Below, one piece after another: positions 12,601-21,528 of a stretch of DNA of 64,000 bases. Origin of the DNA: Nannochloropsis salina CCMP1776 (Eukaryota; Sar; Eustigmatophyceae; Eustigmatales; Monodopsidaceae). Numbering within the stretch: the first letter of the stretch is position 1; every line of letters begins with the position of its first letter. Both the position numbers and the translations under genes were made by a program. The stretch lies in the NCBI GenBank assembly GCA_004565275.1, contig SDOX01000008.1, positions 713,327 through 777,326 of the forward strand. The letters are read 5' to 3'. Below the pieces are notes generated by a model, which did no database searches, was not told the origin of the DNA, and saw only the letters and a program-made list of their open reading frames with translations.

Positions 12601-14777
12601 ATCGTCCCAGGCCCTTGTTGCTGAACGTCGACAACTACGCTCTGGATTCCTGGCAGCTCAGACATGACGCTCTCGATTTCATTTAGTTCCACCCGATATC
12701 CTCGAATTTTGACCTGCGCGTCGCTCCGGCCAAAATATTCGATCTCACCCAATGCACTGGGAGCAAGCGAGAAGCGCGCGAGGTCGCCACTTAGGTACAA
12801 TTGATTTCCAGAACCACGAAAATGGTCAGGCTTGAAAACACTTCGAGTCTTTTTCGGCAATTTTATGTAACCTTGGGTAGACACGGAAACGCCACCAATG
12901 ACAAGCTCTCCGAGTCCGCCGGGGGGCACTAAGTTCAAATGTTTATCGACGACGTAACATTGATAATTAGGCATGGGTCTACCAATGGTGATACGATCAA
13001 AGTTTTCTGTTGACGAATCATACTCTCGATAGGTTGCAATGACAGTCGTCTCGGTTGGGCCGTACGTGTTAAAAAAGCGCCGCTTTCCTTTCGCCCAGCG
13101 CATTACCAAATCTTTGGTGCATGCTTCTCCACCCGTGATTATCAGCCGAACCCTTTCAAGCACTTCCCTCTTGGAGTTGCATGGGGAGGATGCTTCATCG
13201 ACAGATCCCAAGGAAGTGAGGAGTGTCGGCACAGTCGATAGGCACGTGATGCCCATGCTTTCGAGATAGCGAGGAAAATCTGGCCCTGAACGCATTACGT
13301 CCTTAGTTCCAATCACAAGTGCCGCCCCGCTGTAAAAAGCCATCCAAATCTCTTCTACTGATGCATCAAAAGAAGTTGAAAATCCTTGTAGCACGCGGTC
13401 AAAAGAATTAAGCTTGTAGATCTCAGCCTGTCCCTGGATAAGGTTCAGCGCGTTGGCGTGGCTGATCTCGACACCCTTCGGCTTGCCCGTGGACCCGGAT
13501 GTGTAAATGATATAGCAAGGCCTTTCAGTTGTGTCAGATGGTATCGAGAGACCAAGCCGTGTTGCAGGCATTTGTGCGACGTCTTCTTTCACCTGTAAGT
13601 CATCGAGTTTCAGAAACCTCAATGAATCAGGTATCACTCCCGAGCCCTCTCGGACACGAAGAGCCAGTGCTTGCGTTGTTATTAGTATAGAAGTCTCAGA
13701 ATCTTCTAGCATATAGATAACACGATCATTAGGGTAGTCGGTATCGATCGAAAGGTACGCGCCGCCGGCTTTTAGGACCGCAAGCATCGCAATATAGAAA
13801 GCAACAGAACGCTCCAAGAAAATGCCCACGATAAGTCGAGTCTCGCTGACGGAGTTGGCAACTAAAGCGCGCAAATAGCGGGATAAACGGTTCGCTCGCG
13901 CATCGAGCTCAGCATATGTCAATTCTTGGACGGAAGCAGGATATCCGTCGATATTCGCTTGATCCTCAGAGACGGGCCCGCTTACAGCAAGACGGTCCGG
14001 GTTATCGTTTACTCGTGCCTCGAAGAGCTCATGAATATGTTTAAATTTTGCAGGGAAATGAGCCTCCGTTTGGTTCCATTCATATATCTGCTGATTAGCA
14101 TCTATGGGGCTAAGCACCTGCACGAGATCGTGTCTAACAGACATGTCCTTGCTTGCACGGAAAAGCAAGGTTTCCCAGCAGCGCATCATCGCCTCCATCA
14201 TTCTTTGTGAGAAGAGATTTTTGTTGAAGAGCAACGTGAAAGAGTTGTCTGTTTCGACAACTAGACACAAATCTGCTCGACATCGAGGAATTCTAGACTC
14301 GAAAGATATGTGTGGCCATACTCGGGGTGGTGGCGGGAGTGGATTACCTTGGACCAAAAAGGCACACGATGTAGCATCGTTGTCGCGCAGAGGGGTTTGG
14401 AGACATTTTGCCAAGTCAATGGTGTTCTGTATAAGCGTATCTATTCGCCTTGATATATCTGCAATAGAGATATCCAGGCTTAAAATGCCATGCAAAGGAA
14501 TTCCTATCCACGTGTTGTCCTCTGATAAAACAGCCAACTCAATATCAGGTTCCCTCACGTATCTTTGCAATAAAATGCCATATAGAGCCAGAAGTGTTGT
14601 TCGCTTCTGAAGAGTTTTGGGGACATTCTCCCTCCAATGGAGTGGCAGCGACCAAGATTTTTCTGAGCGGACACTACCTCGAGCGTAATCTTGTTCCTCA
14701 GCCTTGATCGCCCGGTCGAAATCTGTCGGCATCTTCTCGCTCACAATTTCGTTCAAGGTTGATTGCAAACACACCAT
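9681..14777 (-). CDS. NRPS-like A-T synthetase with six-helix/three left-handed beta-helix terminus (poly-lysine-synthetase-like)
   Basis: Predicted to activate an amino acid and join copies in a membrane-bound complex. One exon encodes 1698 residues. Residues 1-235 resemble the C-terminal half of a condensation domain without HHxxxDG. Residues 245-790 are an adenylation domain: YTSGSTGKPKG (425-435), FDASVEEIW, NTYGPTETT (570-578), YLSGDLARF, GRSDAQVKIRGYRVE, LPSGKLDRR with catalytic K780. A carrier domain follows with phosphopantetheine Ser864 in FHLGGNS. The rest alternates membrane pairs (about 945-1012, 1185-1262, 1440-1515) with hexapeptide-repeat domains (about 1020-1165, 1275-1400, 1520-1665) carrying the YPLW..Y..R and GTPL....LGA..G signatures of the NRPS terminal domain found in epsilon-poly-L-lysine synthetases. 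There is no thioesterase. The specificity residues read D-A-E-S-I-G-T-V-I-K, favouring a basic substrate. A minus frame at 14849-15160 could be an upstream exon joined in phase by a 63-base intron, but support is weak. Confidence 0.85.
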   Translation of the reverse strand: MVCLQSTLNEIVSEKMPTDFDRAIKAEEQDYARGSVRSEKSWSLPLHWRENVPKTLQKRTTLLALYGILLQRYVREPDIELAVLSEDNTWIGIPLHGILSLDISIADISRRIDTLIQNTIDLAKCLQTPLRDNDATSCAFLVQGNPLPPPPRVWPHISFESRIPRCRADLCLVVETDNSFTLLFNKNLFSQRMMEAMMRCWETLLFRASKDMSVRHDLVQVLSPIDANQQIYEWNQTEAHFPAKFKHIHELFEARVNDNPDRLAVSGPVSEDQANIDGYPASVQELTYAELDARANRLSRYLRALVANSVSETRLIVGIFLERSVAFYIAMLAVLKAGGAYLSIDTDYPNDRVIYMLEDSETSILITTQALALRVREGSGVIPDSLRFLKLDDLQVKEDVAQMPATRLGLSIPSDTTERPCYIIYTSGSTGKPKGVEISHANALNLIQGQAEIYKLNSFDRVLQGFSTSFDASVEEIWMAFYSGAALVIGTKDVMRSGPDFPRYLESMGITCLSTVPTLLTSLGSVDEASSPCNSKREVLERVRLIITGGEACTKDLVMRWAKGKRRFFNTYGPTETTVIATYREYDSSTENFDRITIGRPMPNYQCYVVDKHLNLVPPGGLGELVIGGVSVSTQGYIKLPKKTRSVFKPDHFRGSGNQLYLSGDLARFSLAPSALGEIEYFGRSDAQVKIRGYRVELNEIESVMSELPGIQSVVVDVQQQGPGTMKHLVAFVMPAVSNGKTMTLNTTSILQAMREKLPDFMMPSHIEPMIAFPTLPSGKLDRRRLPQVLRPPSRKAFSENLTTSRTEHVLDGATDEIHLQDGSQQHQQAVKRAFEDVLGLPTGALLNSTKAADADFFHLGGNSMLVSVLVSKLRLDYPAVATRDVYHHSTVRTLAGVLDSLCKAEVPTPIVLHTGGRKLPHSYMDKAPCQELKGRSPPSFYVPGRTTTIVADLVQLTAIYVMAAYMGLNSLSLYLLYFNYKDLPLFQLLGLLIGVSHALIPLAFLMMVATKWLVLGRVSEGDYPLWQAYHLRFWFIQCLDNIFRIHYMAGLEGTPLASCYHRALGANIGNGVYLQGMLEGYDLVTIGDGCSLNCQAVVSAMSIEGNYLKLRKTKLGQGVTLGVRAVVQPDVTVGDHCIIRALSLVPSTTNIPTKQIWGGSPSTFVGFNQSDATHKKPRGDAVVGALQILWILLGKAIEPLFLIPFLYLLRVMPMLSMTENDTAMLRLHAMGVTLLHVIWLSMVMQIGVFIISTCLVAILKRILLLGLTPEFTSCPLGSWTFFRQWAADNLMDSLSVYTKQLRGSLYLPLWYRIMGARVGRQAEISAYENVCAERLTLGNKAFVADEVVLGASYVKNGVMTRQAISLGDRTFVGNNSVVEGGTHLPEDVLVGILTLPAAHAGGEAVSGDTLLGCPPLRIRRRTKERLGVQAKTTYNPPTWLVFARYVVEGLGFLLLQLSLATCFALLYVAMVCIYKGGNGRVGLATYLLTLPLLVMGEALIAAASTLFWKWTVIGRYRPGSYPLYGTYVWRTEFVERIEENLLHTHAYPLISGTVWMQLVNEAMGVKIGRRAYLEFPYFCEPDLCTVGDYLNMERTATLQAHLFQDRVRTTDYVKVGDHCSLGADSVVLLRAKLGDHCTLSSMSLVLRSEELPPHTQWHGLPAIKVASTKRTDTEQFDDEEALRTTEEAVDAAGRLHL

Positions 14778-15322
14778 TTCTATCCCCCGAAAGCTCGAAA
14801 TTAAGCTGAAGATAGCCCCTGATTTGCTATGGGTTGAAATAAAGCTTATTACAAAAGGATAAAATTGTACTGCGCCTCATCAAACGACGGCATGAGGTAT
14901 GTATAGGAGTCTTGAGCGGCTTTCGACGGCAAGCGTGCACCGGTCTTGTATGTTAGCACTCGTGCACCTGCTCTCTCGATTCGATCCATTCGCGCATCGT
15001 GTAGCGCGTTGCAGAAGACTGATATGGCCGGGGAGGTTGACGGTTGATGAGCCGTTACTTCTTCTTCTTCAACGGCCGGGAAACGTCTGAGCCTCCGCGC
15101 CCATATTTCGTCTCGCTTCCCCTCTTGCTGCGCATTAAAACCCTCGCTGGCGTCCTCCATGCTTGAAATGAGTCGTTTGGATGACGTAAATTATCTGTTT
15201 TAACATTGCTATTGTGTACGGAAGGCGCAGTTGTTAACGGTGAGGTGGCTTCCCAATTCGTCTTATGATTCAAAGTGATTGCCCGTCTAGTTCGCATCAT
15301 CGCTGACACTGGGGAGCTCAAA
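14778..15322. other. divergent intergenic region
   Basis: Shared upstream region of the synthetase (minus) and the C2 protein (plus). An open minus frame 14849-15160 starting with ATG may be a 5' exon of the synthetase: a splice from 14871 to 14805 would keep frame. It contains no recognised domain. Otherwise nothing identifiable. Confidence 0.45.
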
Positions 15323-17026
15323 ATGTTAACAGGCACTTGGCACAGGATGCCAATGGACCATGTTCAGGAGAAAGTCACCGACTTATCAATTGTTACAAGC
15401 GGGACAGCTAAAATGGACCGCGGCATCATTCATCCTGGCGTCGTGAACATTCAAGGTAAGGACAGCACAGATGGCGCGGGGTTGGCAATCTTAATCCCTA
15501 CCGGTGCATAAATGAGATGAGCAACGATCAAGGTTATCATTGTAAATTCATGAGGCAGTATACTGAAATGACCATGAAAGTGCGGAGTCTTAGTGTACTA
15601 CGCGTGAGGTAGATATCACCCAGAATGACAGGATATCGTTCGTCATCTTTTGGCAACTTCGCTCTGTACAGATTGTGCGATTGTCACCCTTTCATGCAAA
15701 TTGCACGATTTCTTGAACCTCACAGTGCTAGCTGCAAAAGGCATCCAGTCATTGGAAATGCTTGGAAAGCCGGATACCTACGTGGTAATACGGTATGGAG
15801 GCGATGAGCACCGGACAAAGGAAGTGGAGGATTGCGAGGACCCTGTATATGACGACATGTGGGTGTCCACCGCAGGCATGGCTCGAAACGATATGGTCGA
15901 AATAACAGTCATGGAAAAATACAATGTCAAGGATGAGGAGCTCGGTAGCCTTACATGTGCGTAGGTATCGGTGGGTGTTGGCCCTTCGTTCGCCCGGTGA
16001 AAGTGTATTTAGTCATGGCATCGCTTGACTATCATGCACATCATACTATTATCCTCCTGCTTGTCAACCCTGGCATAGCTATAATTATTATGATGTCACT
16101 TCTTGTTTGAAGCCATGAGGAGCACATTCTGATGCTTCCTATCCTCTTTCTCTCTGCCCTTCTCCCTTCCAACCCTAGTCCCCGCCGACTCCTTCGCTCA
16201 CAATGTCCTGGAGGCCTCCTGGTTCGAACTGGAACGCGATGGCGAAGTGTGTGGAGAAATCTGCCTGGCAGCCCGATTTGCCCCCATCCTTACGAGTGGA
16301 TTGGGCGGGGCGGGAAACCGGAGTGGCCACGGCGCTGTCTCTGGCGACGGTCCTCTGGAGCAAGTGGCGCAATATTTCTCGGGTCCACGGCCTTGGTACA
16401 TGCGGGGGGGATTCTACTACGATTTGAGCAAGCGGGTATACAGACGGGTCAAGCACCTGCCCATGCTCGGCCTGGGCCCGGCGGTGGGAGAGTGCGTGGT
16501 CGAGAGGGTGTTGAGCCGTGTCATCTCCGTGCCCGCCGCGGGCGACGCGCCCCTCGTCTCGAATCTCTCCCGCCTGGATCACGTGGTGGCGGGCCTGATC
16601 TCGACGATCGACATGGGCATCGACCAAACCAAGGACCAGATGCTTCAGTCTGCGCTCAGTCTGAAGAAGAAGATGACGGGCAAGGCGCCCTCTGGGGGGG
16701 CCTTGGAGGACAGGGAGGGAGAAGAGCCAGCTGCGGCGGCCAAGAAGAGCAGCGGGATCATTTGGAGCTTGGTGGAAGGCACCGTCACACATGTGGCGAA
16801 GCCGGTGGCGAGTTATGTTCCGATCGTGGGGGGGTTGGGCGTGCGGGTACTGGACTATATCGTGCCTCCGCCCCCCGCGGCCGAGACAGCTTCTGTCGTG
16901 GAATCGTTGGCCCCTGCTGCGTGTGTGGAAGAGAAGAGCACCTCCCCCATGGCCAGAAAAGGCGGGTATACCTCGGCGTTCGACGCGCCTTCCAAGGTGA
17001 ATGCGGCTTCCGCCGCGGGGTATTGA
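15323..17026 (+). CDS. C2-domain protein with perilipin/REF-like C-terminal region
   Basis: Probably a membrane- or lipid-surface-binding protein. Three exons (15323-15455, 15726-15956, 16179-17026; phases 1 and 1) give 403 residues. Splicing produces a continuous C2 domain at about residues 38-150: GVVNIQVLAAKGIQSLEMLG, KPDTYVVIRYG, DCEDPVYDDMW, then ending LEASWFELERDGEVCGEICL. Only some Ca-ligand acidic positions are evident (KPD, the EKYNVKDEE loop), so calcium dependence is uncertain. The C-terminal half has amphipathic segments (SRVISVPAAGD, SNLSRLDHVVAGLISTIDMG, SLVEGTVTHVAKPVASYVPI) that recall perilipin and rubber-elongation-factor/SRPP lipid-droplet proteins; this match is by eye and tentative. 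The start at 15323 is the first ATG in frame; 15347 is an alternative. Confidence 0.72.
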
Positions 17027-17552
17027 CCAGGGCCCTTTTCAGAGTAAGCTCCTCTGTTTACCTTGCCTGTTCTGTCCGTCCTACATGCTTCCTACTCTCA
17101 AGGAAAGTGAGCCATTCCATCATAAGGCTTTTCACAACTGTGATTGCAGGTTAGCCCGATACAAAAGTCGATGACACTGATCCCTTTGCACTGCTTTCCC
17201 ATCGCGTCAGGCAAGGTTCAGCCTGTCGTATATACGTTTTTCAGCGGCTGGTATGAATCAACATAAGGACAACGACGGAAATTTGAAGATGGGAGGGGGA
17301 GAAAAGGAGGAAAGGACTATTTGGCGTAACGGAGACGGCTAAGGCTAGTTCCAGACGGTGTTCACTCGAGCTCAAACACTTTACATATGAAAATCAGCGT
17401 GCGCAGGCGAGCGAGGTTATTTTTCTCACAAGAATTGGAAAAAAAATGACATTGGAAGTCGTGAGTCGAGTGAAAGTCCTCGGTGTTTCCTTTCTTGCCG
17501 CTTTGCTTGCTTGGTACTTTTTCGTGTCCGTGAGAATAGGACTGGGTCATTC
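17027..17552. other. convergent 3' flanks
   Basis: Lies between the stop codons of the C2 protein and the UBA-thioredoxin protein. It should hold both 3' UTRs. No gene seen. Confidence 0.55.
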
Positions 17553-20500
17553 CTAATCGTCCTCCTCCTCCCCATCCTCCTCCTCATCGTCCTCATCCTC
17601 CTCATCGCCCTCTTCATCCTCCTCCTCCTCATCATCATCCTCGTCGTCGTCCTCCTCTTCCTCCTCTTCCTCGTCCTCCTCGTCGTCCTTCTCCTCCTCT
17701 TCCTCCAGCTCATCCTCTTCGTCTTCCTCGTCCTCGTCCTCCTCCTCCTCCTCCTCCTCGTCCTCCTCCCCTCCCTCCTCCTCCTCCTCCTCCTCCTCCT
17801 CCTCCTCCTCCTCCTCCTCCTCCTCTTCCTCCTCCTCCTCCTCCTCCTCTTCCTCCTCTTCTTCCTCCTCTTCTTCCTCCTCGTCGTCGTCATTAAACAC
17901 CTCTTTCTCAAGGTCCTCCTTTTCATTTTTACCCTGTTCTTCCTGTCCCTCGCCGCCAACGTCACCGGTCTCCTTGCCCTTCTCTCTTCTGTTCTCAACA
18001 CCTCCCTTCTTCCCTTTTCCTACGCCTTTCCCCTCCGTTACCATCCCTTCCTTCCCTCTCTTCTCTGCCTCTTCGTCTATCGCCGCCTCAAAATACGTCG
18101 ATCCACCCCCGTAGTACCTATTCCCTTTCGTCTGCGCTTCGTCCAGGTGCCCCTCCGAGAACAAGGTGTGCGTTCCTCCTCGCCGTGGCTTGTCTTTCTT
18201 CATCTTTGCTTTCGCAGCCAAAACATCTGCGGACACCACCTTCCGCTTTCCCTCTTTCCCTCCCTCCTTCAAGCCCTCCTCAGGCCTTGTCACCACCAAA
18301 GTAAGGACTACTTTCCCCCCTCCAAGCTCCAAATCCCCCAATTTTTTCCCGGATTCGGGGCCTCCTTCCACGTAGGTCCTCAGAACGGGCACGCGCGTCA
18401 CCACCTTCAACCCCCCCACGGGCACTTGCCCCGTTTCTTTGGGCCTCTCCGCCCGCAAGGCCGCCATCAGGTTGGACAGCGTCGCGGTCGCGCGCAGGCC
18501 CGGCTTGAAGATGCTCCCGTCGGGCATCCGAACGGCCAAGGCGGTAAAAGCCCTCCGGGACAAGCCTGGGTTCGACGACGGGGGCAAAGGGGCTGTGGCT
18601 TTCGGGGAGACCGCTGCGGACGGGGCTTGCGTAGGGCTCTTCTCCCCCCCGCCCGAGGCTTTCGCCGTGGGCACGGCTGCCTTGGGCCCAGGAACAGCCG
18701 GGGCAGGAGGCGGCCGTCGCAAGGACTTGCTCCTAAAAATGGGCATGGTCTCTCCACTAACGCCGGCAGCCCCGCCTGTGGAGCCGGCCCCGCCGCGCCG
18801 AACCCGGGACAGGTAGCGTCCGATGACCTGCTCGGCAGCGATCACAGGCGCCCGGTTCCGATGCCCCAGGACCAACGTGCCTTTGCCTCCCTCGTCGTTG
18901 AAACCCACCTTCTCCAGTATCCGAATCGCAGCGGGGTAGGCGCCCAACCGGTTTTGGAACGCTTCCCTTTCCATGTTGATGTGCCGGTATTTGGGGTCTC
19001 CGCTGAAGTGCTTGATCAAATTGCTCAGGTAGGCATTGATAGTTCGCAGGGCCTGCAGCGCCGACGCCGGGTCCCGTCCCTCCTTCCCTTCCTCCCCTGC
19101 CCGTACAGTCTCGGTCACCAAAGCGTCCACGGCCCGTTCTAGTTTTTCCTTCCGAGCTGCCCCAAAAGCGGCCAGGCCTGCCAAATGCGCCAGCTTGCTC
19201 CCCATTTTCTCCAAATCCTCCGCGGTCTTGGCGTGCGGGTCTTTCAAGGGGTCGACGGGCGGTCGGGGGCTTCGCATCAAGAGGCGCGTCATGAATGCCT
19301 GCAGGGTGGCTTGCTGGGGCATACCGACGAAGTTGTCGACCAGGGCCCCGTCCCTGAAGGCAAAGACCGAGGGGAGCGCCTGCACGCCGAGCATCTCGCT
19401 GATCCCTCGGTTCTTATCCGAATCCACCTTGGCGAGCCGGAACAAGCCTCCGGCCTTCACGGCCATGGCTTCCAGCATGGGCCCCAGCTGTTTGCAGGGG
19501 CCGCACCATTCTGCGTACACATCCAGGAGGACGGGCACGGGCGACTCGATCACGAGCTTTTGCAGGTCGCTCTCGGTCACTTCGAAGACCACGTCCGCGT
19601 GCGCCGCGGGGGGAACGGGGGGGGAAGTCTCTGGCTTCTTGGTGGCCGGCTTTGTCGGCGGGGGTGGCGGCTGCTGTGGACCGAGAGGGGGGGGGCCGAG
19701 AGGGGGAGGCTGTTCCCGCCACAGGGGCCGGGGGAGGGAGGTCTTTGGTCTTCTCCCGCTGCGCCAGGAGGGCCTGCCGCGCCACGTCCTCGTCCCACCC
19801 TTCCCCCACCATCTCCTCCACAGCCGCCTCCAGGTCCCTGGCCATCGCGTCCTGGTCGAGGATCTCCAAGGCGGTGGGGAGATCCCCCTTAGCCAGGGTC
19901 AGAAGCTCGAGGGCATCCTCCCGACTCAGCCCTTTGCCAATCAGGGCGTTCACGCCGTCCACGTAGGCGGGGGGGATGGCGGTGTCTTCTTCTGGAGCAG
20001 GGGAGGGGGCGGGGGCGGGAGTGGGAGGTGCCTCGGGGGGAGGGGGGGGCGAAGAAGGAGTGGGGGAGGCGGAGACCGTGCCTGGAGAAGGAGTGGCGGC
20101 TTCTGGACTGACCTCCAGAGAATGCAGAGGCGCTGGCTCTTCATCGGGAATGGAGGGAGTGGGGGTGGTGGGGGTGGCAGGCGAGGGTACCGAAGGAGCG
20201 ACGGAGGGGGGGGGAGGAGGCGACTCCCCTACCACTGGGCCCGCACGGAATGAATCGGTAGGGGGCGTTTCCACGGCGGTATTTTCTGTTGGTGGCGTCC
20301 TTTGTTCCCTCTCGAGGAAAGTGTGCGACTCGGAGGTTGCCTTCCCCACGGACGGCCTCCTTCCTTCCAGTATCGCCGCCGCGACAGCCACATCGTATCG
20401 GGCTTCGTGCAAAGCTTTCTCCGCCTCCGCTGCCGTGTACCCCTTCTCCACGAATTCCTGCACTTGCATCGAAAAGTAATCCGCGTGTGGTTTATCAGTG

Positions 20501-20949
20501 TAAGCGGGTGCTGTGACGGGAGAGGGAGCATAGTGCTTTGCGTCAGGCAGGTGGCAGACGTCTCCATCGCACACCAAGCCTGGAGGGGTGGAGGGGATGG
20601 ATTTTGCCTGCACGCCCTGGACCGAGGGGGACGCACTAGTTTTAGAGCTTTGATGATCAAAATGCTTCGCGTTGTGGTCAATTTCGTCGCCGCTTCTGTC
20701 TTGTCTTGGGGAACGAGGACGGTCGTCTCGTGAGGCAGCAGAGATATGGTCACTCGTTTGACAAGTGCCTTTCGGTCCATTTGCACCGCCTCGGATTCCC
20801 CAAAAAGGAATAGAGCGTCCAGAGGAAGCCTGGTGCCCCCAGAATTCCAAGGGCCTGGGAAGGAAAGGCGCTTTGCTCCCAACAATGCTTGCGGTAGGCC
20901 ACAGGCATGAGAAAACCATCATAATCTGAAAGAGTAAGGTGGGCGCCAT
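17553..20949 (-). CDS. UBA-thioredoxin-PUB-UBX protein with acidic tail (likely CDC48/p97 cofactor)
   Basis: About 1131 residues if one base is disregarded in the G9 run at 19687-19695, where the frame changes by one; alternatively a small intron ends at CACAG near 19667. The N-terminus (start 20949, or 21000) has a hydrophobic signal-like span then GIRGGA. Two UBA-like motifs (about 158-196, 327-365) and a third possible one (372-398) precede a Pro/Ser linker. A thioredoxin domain (about 452-555) has the canonical AEWCGPCKQ site and cis-Pro in ALPSVFAF. Next come a PUB domain (about 629-713: L..INAYLSNLIKH, KYRHINMEREAFQ, LEKVGF) and a UBX-like fold (about 797-885: VRMPDGSIFKPG). The last 110 or so residues are almost all Glu/Asp. 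PUB and UBX both bind p97/CDC48, UBA binds ubiquitin. The signal peptide suggests the ER lumen or the periplastid space, where the SELMA import system uses CDC48. Confidence 0.78.
17571..17893 (-). repeat. GAG/GAA/GAC trinucleotide tract encoding the acidic tail
   Basis: On the plus strand this is an almost pure CTC/TCC/TTC/GTC-rich polypyrimidine tract of about 320 bases, including a perfect CTC run near 17776-17825. It is translated on the minus strand as Glu/Asp. Long plus-strand frames here (for example 17511-19142, Leu-rich) are shadows. Confidence 0.9.
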
Positions 20950-21528
20950 CCTAGGTCGGGAAAGTGTCTTACAAGTACTTGACGTAGCTGCGAAAACCAT
21001 TTCCCCTCCGTATCCAGGCTCTTATCAATGAGAGGCCTATGAATATTGCAAGAAAGGGCAAATTGCAAGTTGCAGTGAAGAGGTACTACGATGCTTGCAA
21101 AGACGATGAAAAGCAGCCAATATAGACACAATAGCCCCTATACGAAAGCAGCTAGCCCCTAGAAATATCACTCAATTTTCAGCTAACTCCTATCATCGTG
21201 CAAGGTCCCCAAGAGGTGCCCAAGCTGTCACCCGGGCCCTCGGTATTGAGAGCAGGGGCTAGTTTGTGGTCAAGATACCCCCTCTCGCTGCCTTCCCAGG
21301 GACGAAGGGCGGCCTCGGCCCATATACTGACACACAGCCCCGTGGCTTTCCGCTCAGGCTCCGCCCAGGCGCATTCTTTTACAACAATTTGCCTGTACAG
21401 GAAGCCATAGGCTGCTTCGTGGGATTGCTTGGAGTGGACAGAGGTTTCGAAGATACGTGAGGGGGAGGAAGGAAGCAAGCCCTACCTACAACGCTCCTGC
21501 AAGCCTGGGCTAAAGGGGGGGGTAAAAT
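20950..21528. other. divergent intergenic region
   Basis: Separates the UBA-thioredoxin gene (minus) from the ArfGAP gene (plus), presumably with both promoters. No gene or RNA seen. Confidence 0.5.

Noticed and set aside
17511-19142. 543-residue plus-strand frame, Leu/Val-rich at its start
   Set aside because: It is the complement of the acidic-tail trinucleotide tract and of the UBX/PUB coding region; the composition is an artefact of the repeat.
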